Counted from the first letter of the stretch, positions 7,849 through 17,231 are shown. The stretch: 52,648 bases of DNA from an uncultured Lachnospiraceae bacterium (GCA_910587105.1 CAJUMB010000020.1:1-52648), one strand, 5' to 3'. Numbers and translations: made by a program. Notes: generated from the letters alone by a model not told the origin.

Positions 7849-8709
7849 TTAACAGGATTCCAGCACCCGTAAATGTTTCATGCTCAAGTCAAGAATCGGC
7901 GCAGAATGGGTCAGCGCACCACTGGACACATAATCCACACCTAGTTTTGTAATCTTCTGGATATTTTCCCTGGTCATGTTTCCAGAACACTCAGTTTTCG
8001 CCCTGCCGTCTATGATTTTGATGGCTTCTCCCATCTGCTCCTCTGTCATGTTATCCAGCATAATAATGTCTGCTCCCGCTTCCACGGCTTCTTTTACCAT
8101 ATCCAGATTTTCCACTTCTACCTCTATTTTCCTCACAAAAGGAGCATATTCTTTTGCCGCCTGCACCGCCTCTTTTACTCCTCCCGCCGCATCGATGTGG
8201 TTATCCTTCAGCAGTACACCGTCGGAGAGATTATACCGATGGTTCTGTCCGCCTCCTACACGGACCGCATACTTTTCAAAAATCCGCATACAGGGCGTGG
8301 TCTTTCTGGTATCCAGCAGTTTTGTCTTCGTGCCCTCCAGCATTTTCACCACTGTGTTTGTGTAAGTGGCGATGCCGCTCATACGCTGGAGATAATTCAG
8401 CGCAGTCCGCTCACCGGACAGGAGCACCCGCACATCACCGGTGATTTTCGCCAGGAGCTCCCCTTTCTGAACCTCATGTCCGTCTTCTGCATAGCGCTCC
8501 ACCTGTGTAGCTGGGTCCAGCAGTGTAAATACCCGTTCAAATATGGACAGCCCTGCAAGGATTCCCGCTTCCTTGCCGATAAGTTCCACCTCTCCTTTTT
8601 TATATCCGGGCATCACCGAATTGGTGGTCACGTCCTCGCTGCTGATATCTTCTGCCAATGCCAGACGGATATAGGGATCAGCTGCAAGCTGCATGGTAAT
8701 TGGATTCAT
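7849..8709 (-). CDS. nadC: nicotinate-nucleotide pyrophosphorylase (quinolinate phosphoribosyltransferase)
   Basis: NadC condenses quinolinate with PRPP to nicotinate mononucleotide, releasing CO2. The 286-aa length is standard. Visible family motifs are LALAEDISSEDVTTNSV at the N-terminus, GERTALNYLQRMSGIAT, LDTRKTTP, RVGGGQNHRYNLSDGVLLKD and GADIIMLDNM. ATG 8709 is preceded by GAAAGGAGAGAAAG. Its first 32 bp overlap the end of nadB, indicating translational coupling in a nadA-nadB-nadC order. The protein is cytosolic. Confidence 0.95.
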   Translation of the reverse strand: MNPITMQLAADPYIRLALAEDISSEDVTTNSVMPGYKKGEVELIGKEAGILAGLSIFERVFTLLDPATQVERYAEDGHEVQKGELLAKITGDVRVLLSGERTALNYLQRMSGIATYTNTVVKMLEGTKTKLLDTRKTTPCMRIFEKYAVRVGGGQNHRYNLSDGVLLKDNHIDAAGGVKEAVQAAKEYAPFVRKIEVEVENLDMVKEAVEAGADIIMLDNMTEEQMGEAIKIIDGRAKTECSGNMTRENIQKITKLGVDYVSSGALTHSAPILDLSMKHLRVLESC

Positions 8710-9910
8710 ACTGCTTTCTCTCCTTTCGTTTTTCCTGAATATGCATAGCCGCTCTCCTGGAAAACACAAGGCTCTCCAATAGACTGTTGCTGGCAAGACG
8801 GTTCCTCCCATGAACCCCGTTGCAGCTGGTCTCCCCAACGGCGTACAGATGCTCCATGGTTGTGGCCGAATAACTGTCTACATGAATTCCCCCCATAAAA
8901 TAATGCTGGGCCGGTACAATGGGTATGGGTTCTTTCAAAATATCATATCCTTCTTCCTGACACCTCTGCTGAATATTGGGAAAATGTTCCCGCACAACTT
9001 CCGGCGGCACCTGTTCAAAAGAAAGCCATTCATGCTCCACCCCTTCCTGCTCCATCTCCTTCAAAATCGCCTGGGTAACCACATCTCTGGGAAGAAGTTC
9101 ATCTACAAAGCGTTCTCTCTTATGATTGAAAATAATGGCCCCTTCTCCTCTGGCTGACTCGGAAATCAGGAAATTTCTTCCCGGCTTTTTGCTGTAGAGA
9201 CAGGTGGGATGAATCTGGACATAATCCATATGTTCCAGCGCCACTCCATGCTTATCGGCAATCCGGCAGGCATCTCCTGTCAAAAGCGGATAATTGGTGG
9301 AGTGGGCATACAGACCCCCGATTCCTCCTGTGGCCAGAACCACATCTTCGGCGTAGATTTTCAGCTTTTCCCCTGTCTGTGTCTGGGCCGCCAGACCAGT
9401 GCACTGTCCGTTCAATGTGAGTAAGTCAGTCATCATCGTATATTCCATAATCGCCACATTTGGCAGTTTTCTAACCTGAGACAGAAGGGCTGTAGTGATT
9501 TCCTTCCCTGTGATATCTTTGTGGTAGCAGATTCTGGGACAGGAATGGGCTCCCTCACGGGTATAGCGCAGATTTCCCTCCGAATCTTTATCAAAGCGCA
9601 CGCCGTACTGAAGCAGTCTGTCAATCACCGGACGGCTTTCCCTAATCATAATGTCCACGCTCTCTCTGCGGTTCTCATAATGTCCGGCTTTCATGGTATC
9701 CTCAAAATAGGAGTCGTAATCCTCAGGGTTCCGCAGTACACAGATTCCCCCCTGAGCCAGCATGGAATCGCAGCTTTCCAGATCCTCTTTGGAGAGCATC
9801 ACCACTTTCCAGTTCCGCGGAAGATGCAGGGCCGTATATAATCCGGATACCCCGCACCCGGCAATCACCACGTCACAGTACAGTTCCTTTGTTTCCTCTT
9901 TTTTCTTCAT
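8678..9910 (-). CDS. nadB: L-aspartate oxidase, short form
   Basis: NadB oxidises L-aspartate to iminoaspartate with FAD, the substrate of NadA. The 410-aa product begins with the dinucleotide fold IAGCGVSGLYTALHL (near residue 14), and has SMLAQGGI, REGAHSCPRI, VLATGGIGGLYAHSTNY, HPTCL, SARGEGA and GRNRLASNSLLE. It ends shortly after the flavin domain and lacks the C-terminal helical domain of about 110 residues found in E. coli NadB; short forms of this kind are common in Clostridia. Start ATG 9910 overlaps the nadA stop (ATGA), and its end overlaps nadC. Confidence 0.93.
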   Translation of the reverse strand: MKKKEETKELYCDVVIAGCGVSGLYTALHLPRNWKVVMLSKEDLESCDSMLAQGGICVLRNPEDYDSYFEDTMKAGHYENRRESVDIMIRESRPVIDRLLQYGVRFDKDSEGNLRYTREGAHSCPRICYHKDITGKEITTALLSQVRKLPNVAIMEYTMMTDLLTLNGQCTGLAAQTQTGEKLKIYAEDVVLATGGIGGLYAHSTNYPLLTGDACRIADKHGVALEHMDYVQIHPTCLYSKKPGRNFLISESARGEGAIIFNHKRERFVDELLPRDVVTQAILKEMEQEGVEHEWLSFEQVPPEVVREHFPNIQQRCQEEGYDILKEPIPIVPAQHYFMGGIHVDSYSATTMEHLYAVGETSCNGVHGRNRLASNSLLESLVFSRRAAMHIQEKRKERKQYESNYHAACS

Positions 9911-10827
9911 GACTGCCCCTTTTCTGCTGCCAGCTCCAGCATCCTCTTTAATGTATTTCCCGCAGGTTTTACAAGGTTTTCTTCCACCTCCACCGCATTT
10001 TCCCCTGTACGAAGCACTTGGATAATTTTCTCCAGGGTAATCTTCTTCATCCCTTCGCAAACCGGAAGAGTATCTGCAAAATAAAATTCCCCATCCGGCC
10101 GCTTCTGCTGCAGCTCATACAGGACACCGGCCTCTGTAGCAATGATAAAAGCCCTTTTCTCACTGCCCGCCGCATAGTCAATAATCCCGCTGGTAGAACC
10201 TATGTAATCCGCCATCTCCAGAATCTGGCTGTTACATTCCGGATGGGCCAGCACTTCCGCCTCCGGATGAAGTTCTTTCTGCTTCCGGATTTCTTCTGAT
10301 CTCATATGATGATGAATGGGACAATAGCCATCCGGTATGATGATATGCTTGTCCGGCACCTGCTCTGCCACATACCGGGCCAGATTCTGGTCTGGTATAA
10401 ATAGAATATGCTGATTGGGCAGGTTTTTCACAATCTTCACGGCATTGGACGAGGTCACGCACACATCTGCCCAGGACTTAATCTGCGCTGTGGAATTCAC
10501 GTAACAGACAACCACCAGGTCATCATAGGCTTTCCTGGCCTCCTCCACCGCTTCCTGCGTAACCATATGTGCCATGGGGCAGTCTGCCTCCCTGTCCGGC
10601 ATAAGCACTGTTTTATCTGGACTGAGCAGTTTTCCGCTCTCTCCCATAAAAGACACCCCGCAGAACACCAATGTTTTATTGGGCAGATCGGCGGCCAGTC
10701 TGCCCAGATAATAAGAGTCCCCTACATAATCTGCCAGAGCCTGTACCTCTGCAGGCACATAATAATGGGCTAAAATTACGGCATCTTTTTCACGCTTCAA
10801 CTGATCAATTAATTCCTTATTATTCAT
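9907..10827 (-). CDS. nadA: quinolinate synthase
   Basis: NadA condenses iminoaspartate with dihydroxyacetone phosphate to quinolinate using an oxygen-sensitive [4Fe-4S] cluster. The 306-aa protein shows LAHYYVPAEVQ, VGDSYYLGRLA, VFCGVSFMGESGKLL (first cluster Cys), YVNSTAQIKSWADVCVTSSN, AHPECNSQILEMADYIGST (second Cys) and LPVCEGMKKITLEKI (third Cys). ATG 10827 is chosen because the upstream open part (to 10893) lies over the promoter. It is the first gene of the nadA-nadB-nadC-niaR cluster. Confidence 0.95.
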   Translation of the reverse strand: MNNKELIDQLKREKDAVILAHYYVPAEVQALADYVGDSYYLGRLAADLPNKTLVFCGVSFMGESGKLLSPDKTVLMPDREADCPMAHMVTQEAVEEARKAYDDLVVVCYVNSTAQIKSWADVCVTSSNAVKIVKNLPNQHILFIPDQNLARYVAEQVPDKHIIIPDGYCPIHHHMRSEEIRKQKELHPEAEVLAHPECNSQILEMADYIGSTSGIIDYAAGSEKRAFIIATEAGVLYELQQKRPDGEFYFADTLPVCEGMKKITLEKIIQVLRTGENAVEVEENLVKPAGNTLKRMLELAAEKGQS

Positions 10828-10883
10828 TACCTTCCTCGTTTCCGTCTTGGTCGATTTATCAGACCGCTTCACAATTTCTTTTG

Positions 10884-10918
10884 AGTATAGCACATATCTT
10901 TACAGCTGACAAGACAGT
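10884..10918 (-). promoter_or_regulatory. nadA promoter with overlapping operator-like sequence
   Basis: On the minus strand TTGTCA (10912-10907) and TATACT (10889-10884) are separated by exactly 17 bp, a good sigma-A promoter for the nad operon. The -35 lies inside ACTGTCTTGTCAGCTGT (10918-10902), a partly symmetric TGTC-rich stretch that is a reasonable place for NiaR to bind. The promoter is clear; the operator is inferred from position and the presence of niaR in the cluster. Confidence 0.5.
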
Positions 10919-10931
10919 TTGCAATTTATTA

Positions 10932-11035
10932 CTGACTTTTATCTCTATTTGTGTTATACTGACAAATATACTCCTTATTTCCAAATGAGGAAGAAAACGT
11001 AACTGCCGGATGTTTTCCCGGTTACGAAAAGCAAC
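10932..11035 (+). promoter_or_regulatory. promoter and structured leader before the deacetylase
   Basis: CTGACT and TATACT (10955-10960) with a 17-bp spacer form a plausible plus-strand promoter. The leader holds a hairpin, CGTAACtgCCGG paired with CCGGTTACG (about 10998-11026), and a smaller one around GGGGGCAAATGCACCC (11042-11057) before the ribosome binding site. I could not match it to a riboswitch class. Confidence 0.3.
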
Positions 11036-11079
11036 AATTTTTGGGGGCAAATGCACCCATCCATACAGAAAGGAACGCT

Positions 11080-11988
11080 ATGAAAAAGAACATGTACCTG
11101 AAAAAAAGATGGCTTCTGCCATTGCTTCTGCTGCTGATAGTCTGCACCGCACTGCCAGTCCACGCAGCTGAGAGATTCCGAAAAGTCTCTTCCAATATGC
11201 AGGGAGCCGCTAAACTGTCGTCCGTCTCGATTTTTGCAAAGGCTTCCGGCGGCTCCAAAGTTTTGAAAACACTGAAATTCGGAGAGAAAGTCCGTATCAG
11301 GGAAGAATCTGCAGACTGGTATCTGGTAAAGAAAGGTCCTGTGAAGGGATTTATGAAAAAGAAGGCCGTAGTCAAGTACAACAAAACCAAGCGGCACATC
11401 GCCCTGACCTTCGACGACGGCCCCAGCCTTTTCAACACAAAGAAAGTTCTGTCTGCCCTGAAAAAAAACAAGTGCAAAGCCACCTTTTTCCTTCTGGGCT
11501 GCAATATTAACGGAAGCACAGGAAACCTGCTTGAGAAAGCCGTCAGCATGGGGTGTGAACTGGGAAATCACTCTTATGACCATCCGCCCCTCACCCGGTT
11601 AGGCGCCGCCGGAGCCAGAGGGCAGTTTGCCGCCACTGACCAGAAAATCAAACAGTACACAGGCAGAAAGTCCACGGTCTGCCGGACCCCTTACGGAGAT
11701 TTCAACCAGAGCATCCTGGACGCATCCGGAACTCCCCATATTTTCTGGTCTGTGGATACCCTGGACTGGAAATATAGAGATACCGGCCGTCTGATCTCCT
11801 ATGTGAGCCAGAGTGCGTCCAACGGCGGTATTGTTTTGATGCACGACATACATGCCAGCACAGCCAACGCGGTGGACTCTATCTGTCAAAGATTGAAAAA
11901 ACAGCATTTTGAAATGGTCACCGTCACAGAACTGGCGGCAATCCGCAATCATCCCATAACTGCAGGGCGTACATACAGCAGTTTTTGA
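11080..11988 (+). CDS. secreted SH3-like plus NodB-type polysaccharide deacetylase
   Basis: The 302-aa product has a signal peptide (residues 1-29, cleavage after VHA-A), a bacterial SH3-like domain (about 40-98, with KASGGSKVLKTLKFGEKVRI), then a NodB deacetylase domain. Catalytic motifs are LTFDDGPS (near 109, metal-binding Asp pair), HSYDHPPL (near 165), RTPYGDFN and VLMHDIH. It should act on peptidoglycan or another cell-surface N-acetylated glycan outside the membrane, with the SH3 domain binding the wall. ATG 11080 follows AAAGGAACGCT. It is divergent from nadA. Confidence 0.88.
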   Translation: MKKNMYLKKRWLLPLLLLLIVCTALPVHAAERFRKVSSNMQGAAKLSSVSIFAKASGGSKVLKTLKFGEKVRIREESADWYLVKKGPVKGFMKKKAVVKYNKTKRHIALTFDDGPSLFNTKKVLSALKKNKCKATFFLLGCNINGSTGNLLEKAVSMGCELGNHSYDHPPLTRLGAAGARGQFAATDQKIKQYTGRKSTVCRTPYGDFNQSILDASGTPHIFWSVDTLDWKYRDTGRLISYVSQSASNGGIVLMHDIHASTANAVDSICQRLKKQHFEMVTVTELAAIRNHPITAGRTYSSF

Positions 11989-12013
11989 TTGACATACAGC
12001 GGTGTATCTGTAC

Positions 12014-12124
12014 TAGTGTATTGACCGCATTATATTTAGCTAAACATATTTTCTTGTTTTCCTTTTATTTTTATTGATTATAAAGGTTAGAGTTAGACTA
12101 AATATAAACCGGACAATACACTAG
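12014..12124. repeat. short palindromic element, possible MITE-B relative
   Basis: CTAGTGTATTGACCGCATTA at the left is matched by an inverted CAATACACTAG with a matching flank (ACTAAATATAAACCGGACAA) at the right, giving imperfect terminal inverted repeats of about 28 bp around a T-rich centre. The ends resemble the ends of the MITE-B copy at 16887-17052, but the GATTGACGACAACGC core is absent. It abuts the full MITE-A copy that starts at 12121. Confidence 0.45.
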
Positions 12125-12287
12125 AGCGTGTCTTAAAAATCATTCCTGCCATCTGCACGCCCCACTTTGCGTGAGATTTGTGCCAAATTCAGGTTACATA
12201 GCCCGCTATGCGCCCTTTATTTGGCACAAATCTCCCACCAGGTGTGACGCACATCTGACAAAAAGCATTTTTAAGACACGCTCTAGT
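12121..12287 (-). repeat. MITE-A, full copy
   Basis: Terminal inverted repeats CTAGAGCGTGTCTTAAAAAT (12121-12140) and its reverse complement ending ACGCTCTAG (to 12286) flank an internal hairpin in which GAGATTTGTGCCAAAT pairs with ATTTGGCACAAATCTC around GCCCGCTATGCGCC. Its left half matches the right half of the copy at 17051-17231, so the two lie in opposite orientation. There is no ORF inside. Confidence 0.8.
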
Positions 12288-12436
12288 ACACTGTTTTGTA
12301 GATATTCGTATTTGTTTATTTCCCCCAAACTCTGGTTACGAAATGAGTCTTTTACAATTATCTGAATTTCTAATCCAGCATACGGTATCTGCCAGTGGGG
12401 ATTCCTCGTCTAAGATACCTACTTTCAATAAGCGAA

Positions 12437-13780
12437 TTAGTTTTCTGTATGCCCCATTGATGCTAACGCTCTTTTATATGACCGGTAAACAGCATTGTGG
12501 TCTATGGGCTTTATCCTTTTCAAGCCTGGACATCTCTGGAACTTTTCTTCCCTCAACACATTATACAAATCTATCAGCGCATTCATATCTGGTTCTATTA
12601 TGCTGTCAGCAAGAGCTTTCATTTCACTGCTGATATCAGCATTATTGATAAATTCCTGTACATGCGCATATCTCTTGGCAAAAAATATTCCAAAGGCATA
12701 ATCGTCTTCTTCTAAAACCGGATTCCACCCATCTCCCATAAGCTCCTGTTCTAAATTAATATCCCGATGCGTTAGGAAACACTTATACATTCCCGCAAAC
12801 ATAAGTTCTTCCATATTAAAACCATCCTGGCCATCCGGCGCAGCGGATTCCTTCTCTGATACATTACAGTTTTCACGAAGCTGCCCTGCCAAATATCTAT
12901 CATCCTGCAACAGCCATTCATTCCCAGTGCTGGCTGCTGCATAATCACTGTGTTCTGCAAGATATGAATCATAAGCAGCCGTTCTATCAGAGATTACAGC
13001 CAGCAAACTCTCTCTGAAACGCTCTGTCATGCCTTCCTGGCCATAATATTCATAAAAGCTACCGAATTCTTCCGCATATGAATCAGCCATTTCCTTTTTC
13101 GCCTTTTGGTAAAGTCCCTCCAGAATTTCCATCTGCTCCAACTGCTCACTGCCTGTATATTGCCGCTGGATACGATCCTTTAATACTGAATAACGGGAAC
13201 ATAGATAATCTGCTTTCAGCTCCAGCCGTTCGACATTATGGGTGTATATCTTTACATGGCTGAAATCCTCTTTCACACCACGCCAGTCTATTTCTTCTCT
13301 CAGGCCGTTTTGAGATAATCCTGTACGAAAATTTTCCAGTTCTTCATCGCTGACCAGTTCTTCCAACATAATACGGCCGTTCCCATGGCAGACTGTAGAA
13401 TAGGATCCATCCTCATTTTTTATGATCTGAGCATCCACGCGGTATTGTTTCATGTATTGATACATAAGGGCGTCCCGTTCTGTGTAATCTTCCTTTTCAT
13501 ACTCCCCAAGATACTTAGCCTCTATAGGAATCGCCATGCTGACGGCATTCTCCGTTACCTTAAGGCTGTCCATTACCCTTGTCATTTGACCTCGGGCTCT
13601 GTATATAAGGCTGTTATTCTCACTCTCCATATTATTTAGTCCTACACGAATTGTGACAATATCCCTGTTTCTCTGCATTGTCTGCGTCTGTATATGCCTG
13701 GCAATGCCAGATAGCGCTGTCTGCTGTATCTGGCCCTTATGATAAAAATAATTCATTCCGCTTATCCGGCCTATATTCAT
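12437..13780 (-). CDS. unrecognised 447-aa protein
   Basis: From ATG 13780 (ribosome binding site GGGAAAGAAGG) the product begins MNIGRISGMNYFYHKGQIQQ. An upstream open stretch to 13861 lacks a site. The sequence is soluble, mixed helical, and rich in acidic residues; no catalytic motif or membrane segment is evident. The C-terminal half includes EELMFAGMYKCFLTHRD and a terminal basic segment (HNAVYRSYKRALASMGHTEN). The N-terminus resembles that of other Clostridia proteins starting with a short structural tag, such as those at 3765 and 38508, which I mention as an impression only. It stands alone, between MITE copies and the dead transposase. Confidence 0.55.
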   Translation of the reverse strand: MNIGRISGMNYFYHKGQIQQTALSGIARHIQTQTMQRNRDIVTIRVGLNNMESENNSLIYRARGQMTRVMDSLKVTENAVSMAIPIEAKYLGEYEKEDYTERDALMYQYMKQYRVDAQIIKNEDGSYSTVCHGNGRIMLEELVSDEELENFRTGLSQNGLREEIDWRGVKEDFSHVKIYTHNVERLELKADYLCSRYSVLKDRIQRQYTGSEQLEQMEILEGLYQKAKKEMADSYAEEFGSFYEYYGQEGMTERFRESLLAVISDRTAAYDSYLAEHSDYAAASTGNEWLLQDDRYLAGQLRENCNVSEKESAAPDGQDGFNMEELMFAGMYKCFLTHRDINLEQELMGDGWNPVLEEDDYAFGIFFAKRYAHVQEFINNADISSEMKALADSIIEPDMNALIDLYNVLREEKFQRCPGLKRIKPIDHNAVYRSYKRALASMGHTEN

Positions 13781-13965
13781 ATATCTTACCTTCTTTCCCT
13801 GATTCTTGCCAATGTAAGTCTTTATACTGCAATTATCCTCTGTGTATATATCGACATACATATAATATTTATTAAGAATACAGCGATATTTTTATTTTAT
13901 TATTTGTACTAACTTCAGTTATGTTCTATGAATGAGAACATCCGAAAAATTGCATAAAAATAAGA

Positions 13966-15214
13966 CATCCGTCCTTTTTTGGTGTATACTATTTTCACCA
14001 CAAAAAACCAACATCAAAAGAGGAGAATGTCTTATGGAAAATAGTATATACCATTCAAAGGCTGTTTAAAGCAATTAAATTTATGCCGTATTTTCCCACA
14101 TACTGTTATCAGGCATATCCTTGCAGTCCTCATAGCTGTATTTTCCCGCGGTTATAAGGGAAAGACCGTAAATTTTCAGGATTACAGCCCCTGCCACCGT
14201 ACCACCATCGCCCATTTCCTTAACAAAGGGAAATGGGGCAGCACCCAGCTGGAGGATAACCTGAAAGACGCTGTTACTGATTTTATTTACAGGGAAGCCC
14301 TTACCACAGGAAAACCGATATTCTGTATTGTGGATGATACCATAGCCTCTAAGACAAAGCCTCCGTCACGGGCTCTGCATCCGATTGAGGACGCGTATTT
14401 CCACCAGTCCCATTTAAAAGGAAAACAGGATTACGGACACCAGGCTGTGGCAGTTATGCTTTCCTGTAATGGCATCGTGCTTAATTATGCTGTTGTCATG
14501 TATAACAAGTCAATATCTAAAATAGAGATTGTAAAGGGAATTGCCGGGAAGCTGCCCATCCCGCCAGTTGTTTTTTACTTCCTGTGTGACAGCTGCTATA
14601 CTTCCAAAGATATTATAAAGGTATTTCTAAAAGGGGGCTTCTATACAGCAGGTGCACTGAGGACGAACCGCCTCCTGTAACCACGCGGCATAAAATGCAG
14701 CATCCGCGGGCTGGCCCTTCATATACGGAAAACAGACAGGAATGTCAGCCTTGTGGCCGCTGGCAGCCGGAAATATTACGTTTACCGCTATGAAGGAAAG
14801 CTGAACGGAATAGAAGATGCTACAGTCCTGATCAGTTACCCTGCGGGGGCATTCCATAACCCAAAACCGCTTCGTGCTTTTATCTGTACGGATACTTCTT
14901 TGAGCACCCAGGAAATACTGGATACGTATATGGCCAGATGACCGGTTGAGGTCTATTTTCGTCAGACAAAGAATATACTTGCTTTTGATAAATATCAAAT
15001 ACGTTCCGCAAAGGGAATATGCCGGTACTGGCTCCTGATGCCACTTGCCCACTTCATATGCTGTACAACAGAATACAACGGGATACCTTTTGCGAAGTTT
15101 GAAAGCGGATACACCTTTTTCAGCCAAAAAATCCGAAAGGAACGTATTGAATATTTTTATCGGTGCGGCGCCAGCGGTGTGCCTTTAGAGGAAGTCTTGA
15201 CATTAGCACAATAG
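13966..15214 (+). mobile_element. decayed IS4-like insertion sequence
   Basis: The region contains a transposase pseudogene preceded by a leader with inverted repeats: GGTGTATACTATTTTC (13981-13996) pairs with GAAAATAGTATATACC (14037-14052), and ATAAGACAT pairs with ATGTCTTAT. The hairpin would enclose the ribosome binding site AGAGGAG. No matching right terminal inverted repeat was found after 15214, so the right end is lost or diverged. Boundaries are approximate. Confidence 0.5.
14045..15214 (+). pseudogene. IS4-type DDE transposase with nonsense mutations
   Basis: One reading frame runs from 14045 to TAG 15212-15214 but is broken at TAA 14678-14680 and TGA 14939-14941. Translating through, the protein has CIVDDTIASK (first catalytic Asp), FLCDSCYTS (second Asp) and VEVYFRQTKNILAFDKYQIR (catalytic Glu region). 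The stops replace residues expected to be Tyr before PRGI and Trp before PVEVYFRQ, both single-base changes. The start codon is also missing: the ATG at 14034 with a good site is in another frame and stops after 11 codons. The element cannot transpose by itself. Confidence 0.8.
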
Positions 15215-15463
15215 CTCTGCCCTAAATTTCCAGGTTTCCTGCACATACATTTGTCCAATGCTTACACATTTCCATAACGGCGGTATTCTTGGCGATATTG
15301 AGTCATTATGGGAAAGGGTATTTTTGTGCATTTTTTTGGATTTGCTCATTTATAGTTTTATGTTATCAAATTATATCCGTATTTATGATAGCAAGGAATT
15401 TCTATTAAATTTCAAAAATTATATTGCATAACTTCCGAGAGCGATAAATACGGAGGTAAACAA

Positions 15464-16615
15464 ATGAATTTTCACAAACGCATTTTAAGTATTTGTCTTA
15501 CAGCTATTTTATTATGTACTTTTCTTTCAACGAGTACGTTCGCAGAAACCAATAATCCTGTTCCAGAAATAGCAAATACAGACGGGGAAACCATCAGTTT
15601 AGAAAAATTAGATACAGATGCATTGGAAAACGCCCCCACACTGCCTGACCAGGAATTTAACAGTTTAGAAAGCATATCCGACGAAGAAAAAAAATCGCTA
15701 AAAATTCCTAATGATTTTAATTCCCTTAAAAACAGAGACAACTGGAGAATATCAGAATCTGTATTTGTAGGTGATGGGACTTTAGACGAAGTATTTGATA
15801 CATGAATCGTCACTTTAGACCAAAAAATGCTTTCTTTTTTGAAGCTTACATCCAGTAATTCCAATTTAATGGCCGTTATATATAATTTAGATGCAAATGG
15901 AAACTTGTCTGGATCTTCTGGTTTTGGCGTGATGGCAAATGATGATTGTAATTTTGCTAATATACCTGCAGGTACATATGCGATTCTTGTTGGTTCAGCC
16001 ACAGGTACTGAGATTGGTGACTATACATTAATGTGGAACTGCTCGACTCCATCCAACTATATTTATACGGATAAAAATAACGTACAGCATAATGTTACGC
16101 CACACTCTCTCCTTAGCGTTAGTGATGATCTGACAAATATTTTAGTTTATTATGATACACAGGCAGTTTTAATTAATGGAACAAATGCCCTTTATAACTT
16201 AATATGGGAAGATTCCCAAACCTGGACTAATAACTACGGTTATACCGCAAGGGATATGAAATTCACATTATATGAATGGAGCAGACTTTATCTGGCTAAT
16301 ATAACCACTACTGCGCCATGTTCTGTGCCGCGTGCATTAATGATAGAAGTCAGGAAAGGTATGTGGAGATACTGTAACAGTTATTATTATAATAATGCCG
16401 GTGACCTTAAACATGAAATGAATTACACTGACCTGTCCGGAATAAAAACCCCTCGGGTGTTTGGTGAAGAAGCCACCGATTTTGAATATGGGCCAAGTTA
16501 TCTTGTCGTTGATTTGGATACTCTCAAAGTAGTTGATTATATAAGTCCGTTTAATTATTATTATCAAGTAGGCGGGCGCACTTATACATCATCCAATGTA
16601 CAGCAGCTAACTTGA
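15464..16615 (+). pseudogene. secreted protein gene interrupted by one in-frame TGA
   Basis: ATG 15464 follows TACGGAGGTAAAC and opens a signal peptide (residues 1-28, ending STFA-E). The frame meets TGA at 15803-15805 and then continues open in the same frame to TGA at 16613-16615, about 383 codons in total. The segment around the stop (VFVGDGTLDEVFDT, stop, IVTLDQKMLSFLKLTSS) reads like a beta-rich PPC-type domain, with GTYAILVGSATGTEIGDYTL further on; W would fit at the stop. The C-terminal 200 residues are unrecognised. The gene is much more AT-rich than the neighbours. It is probably a recently inactivated surface or exported protein. Confidence 0.65.
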
Positions 16616-16689
16616 TTAAATTATTTCTGTCAATACGTTTTTTTAATGTAATATTCCTTTGAAAACCAGTTATTCAATATGATTTTAAA

Positions 16690-16729
16690 ACTCTCTGCTG
16701 TAGATAAACTTACAGCAGAGAGTCTTTTT
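16690..16729 (+). terminator. intrinsic terminator
   Basis: ACTCTCTGCTGTA pairs perfectly with TACAGCAGAGAGT across an 8-nt loop and is followed by CTTTTTG. It ends the transcript of the secreted-protein gene. Confidence 0.85.
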
Positions 16730-16753
16730 GTCAAATTCGTTCAACATAGACCA

Positions 16754-16886
16754 CTATATTTTCTTTTGTCTGTTATACCATACCAAATCCCAATATTCCT
16801 TCATCAATTCTTCAAAGCAGGCAACGAGTTCACAATGGTTTCATAAGAAACACAATACGCCAGCCGCACATACCCAGGATTTCCTA
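16754..16886 (-). pseudogene. class I/II aminotransferase C-terminal fragment
   Basis: Minus-strand translation up to TAG 16754-16756 gives NPGYVRLAYCVSYETIVN and SLPAFEELMKEY, the characteristic end of PLP-dependent aspartate aminotransferase-type enzymes (the Arg of VRLAYC normally binds the substrate alpha-carboxylate). Homology ends exactly where the MITE-B element begins at about 16887; everything upstream of this tail is gone. Confidence 0.7.
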
Positions 16887-17052
16887 TAGCTAATATAACC
16901 CACACGAATTAACCGTACCTTTCTCTTGTCTAAATTTCCATCTGCGGCGTTGTCGTCAATCGACGCAGCCACCGCTACGCCTCATTCCTCCGTCTTGCAG
17001 ACTAAAAATTTATCTTACGCGAAAGGTATCGGTAATTAATGCGGATTATACT
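16887..17052. repeat. MITE-B, complete copy
   Basis: The ends are imperfect inverted repeats: TAGCTAATATAACCCACACG continuing into AATTAACCGTACCTTTC at the left, and GAAAGGTATCGGTAATTAAT continuing into GCGGATTATACTA at the right. The interior holds GGCGTTGTCGTCAATCG and ACGCCTCATTCCTCC, whose reverse complement is the core shared with the copy at 38330-38489. The right end touches MITE-A. Confidence 0.75.
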
Positions 17053-17231
17053 AGAGCGTGTTTGAAAATTGATTTATGTCAACCCTGCGTCACAGTTTGT
17101 ACCCAAGGGTATGATATGGGAGATTTGTTCCGCATGAGGGCGCTGTAGCGGGCTACAGCAACCGAATAAGGAGCAAATCCCCCACAAAGTGGGGCGTGTG
17201 GGTGGCGTGAATGAATTTTCAAACACGCTCC
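17051..17231 (+). repeat. MITE-A, full copy
   Basis: A 181-bp element bounded by CTAGAGCGTGTTTGAAAATT and AATTTTCAAACACGCTCC. Inside, GGGAGATTTGTTCC pairs with GGAGCAAATCCCC (two mismatches) and GCTGTAGC with GCTACAGC, forming a long stem. It has no coding capacity. It serves as the reference copy for the half elements described elsewhere. Confidence 0.85.

Noticed and set aside
10997..11057. Riboswitch in the leader of the SH3-deacetylase gene (c-di-AMP or c-di-GMP type)
   Set aside because: Only two simple hairpins; none of the conserved core sequences of those classes could be matched.
15803..15805. TGA as selenocysteine in the secreted-protein gene
   Set aside because: No SECIS-like hairpin directly after it, and the context suits Trp; nonsense mutation is simpler.
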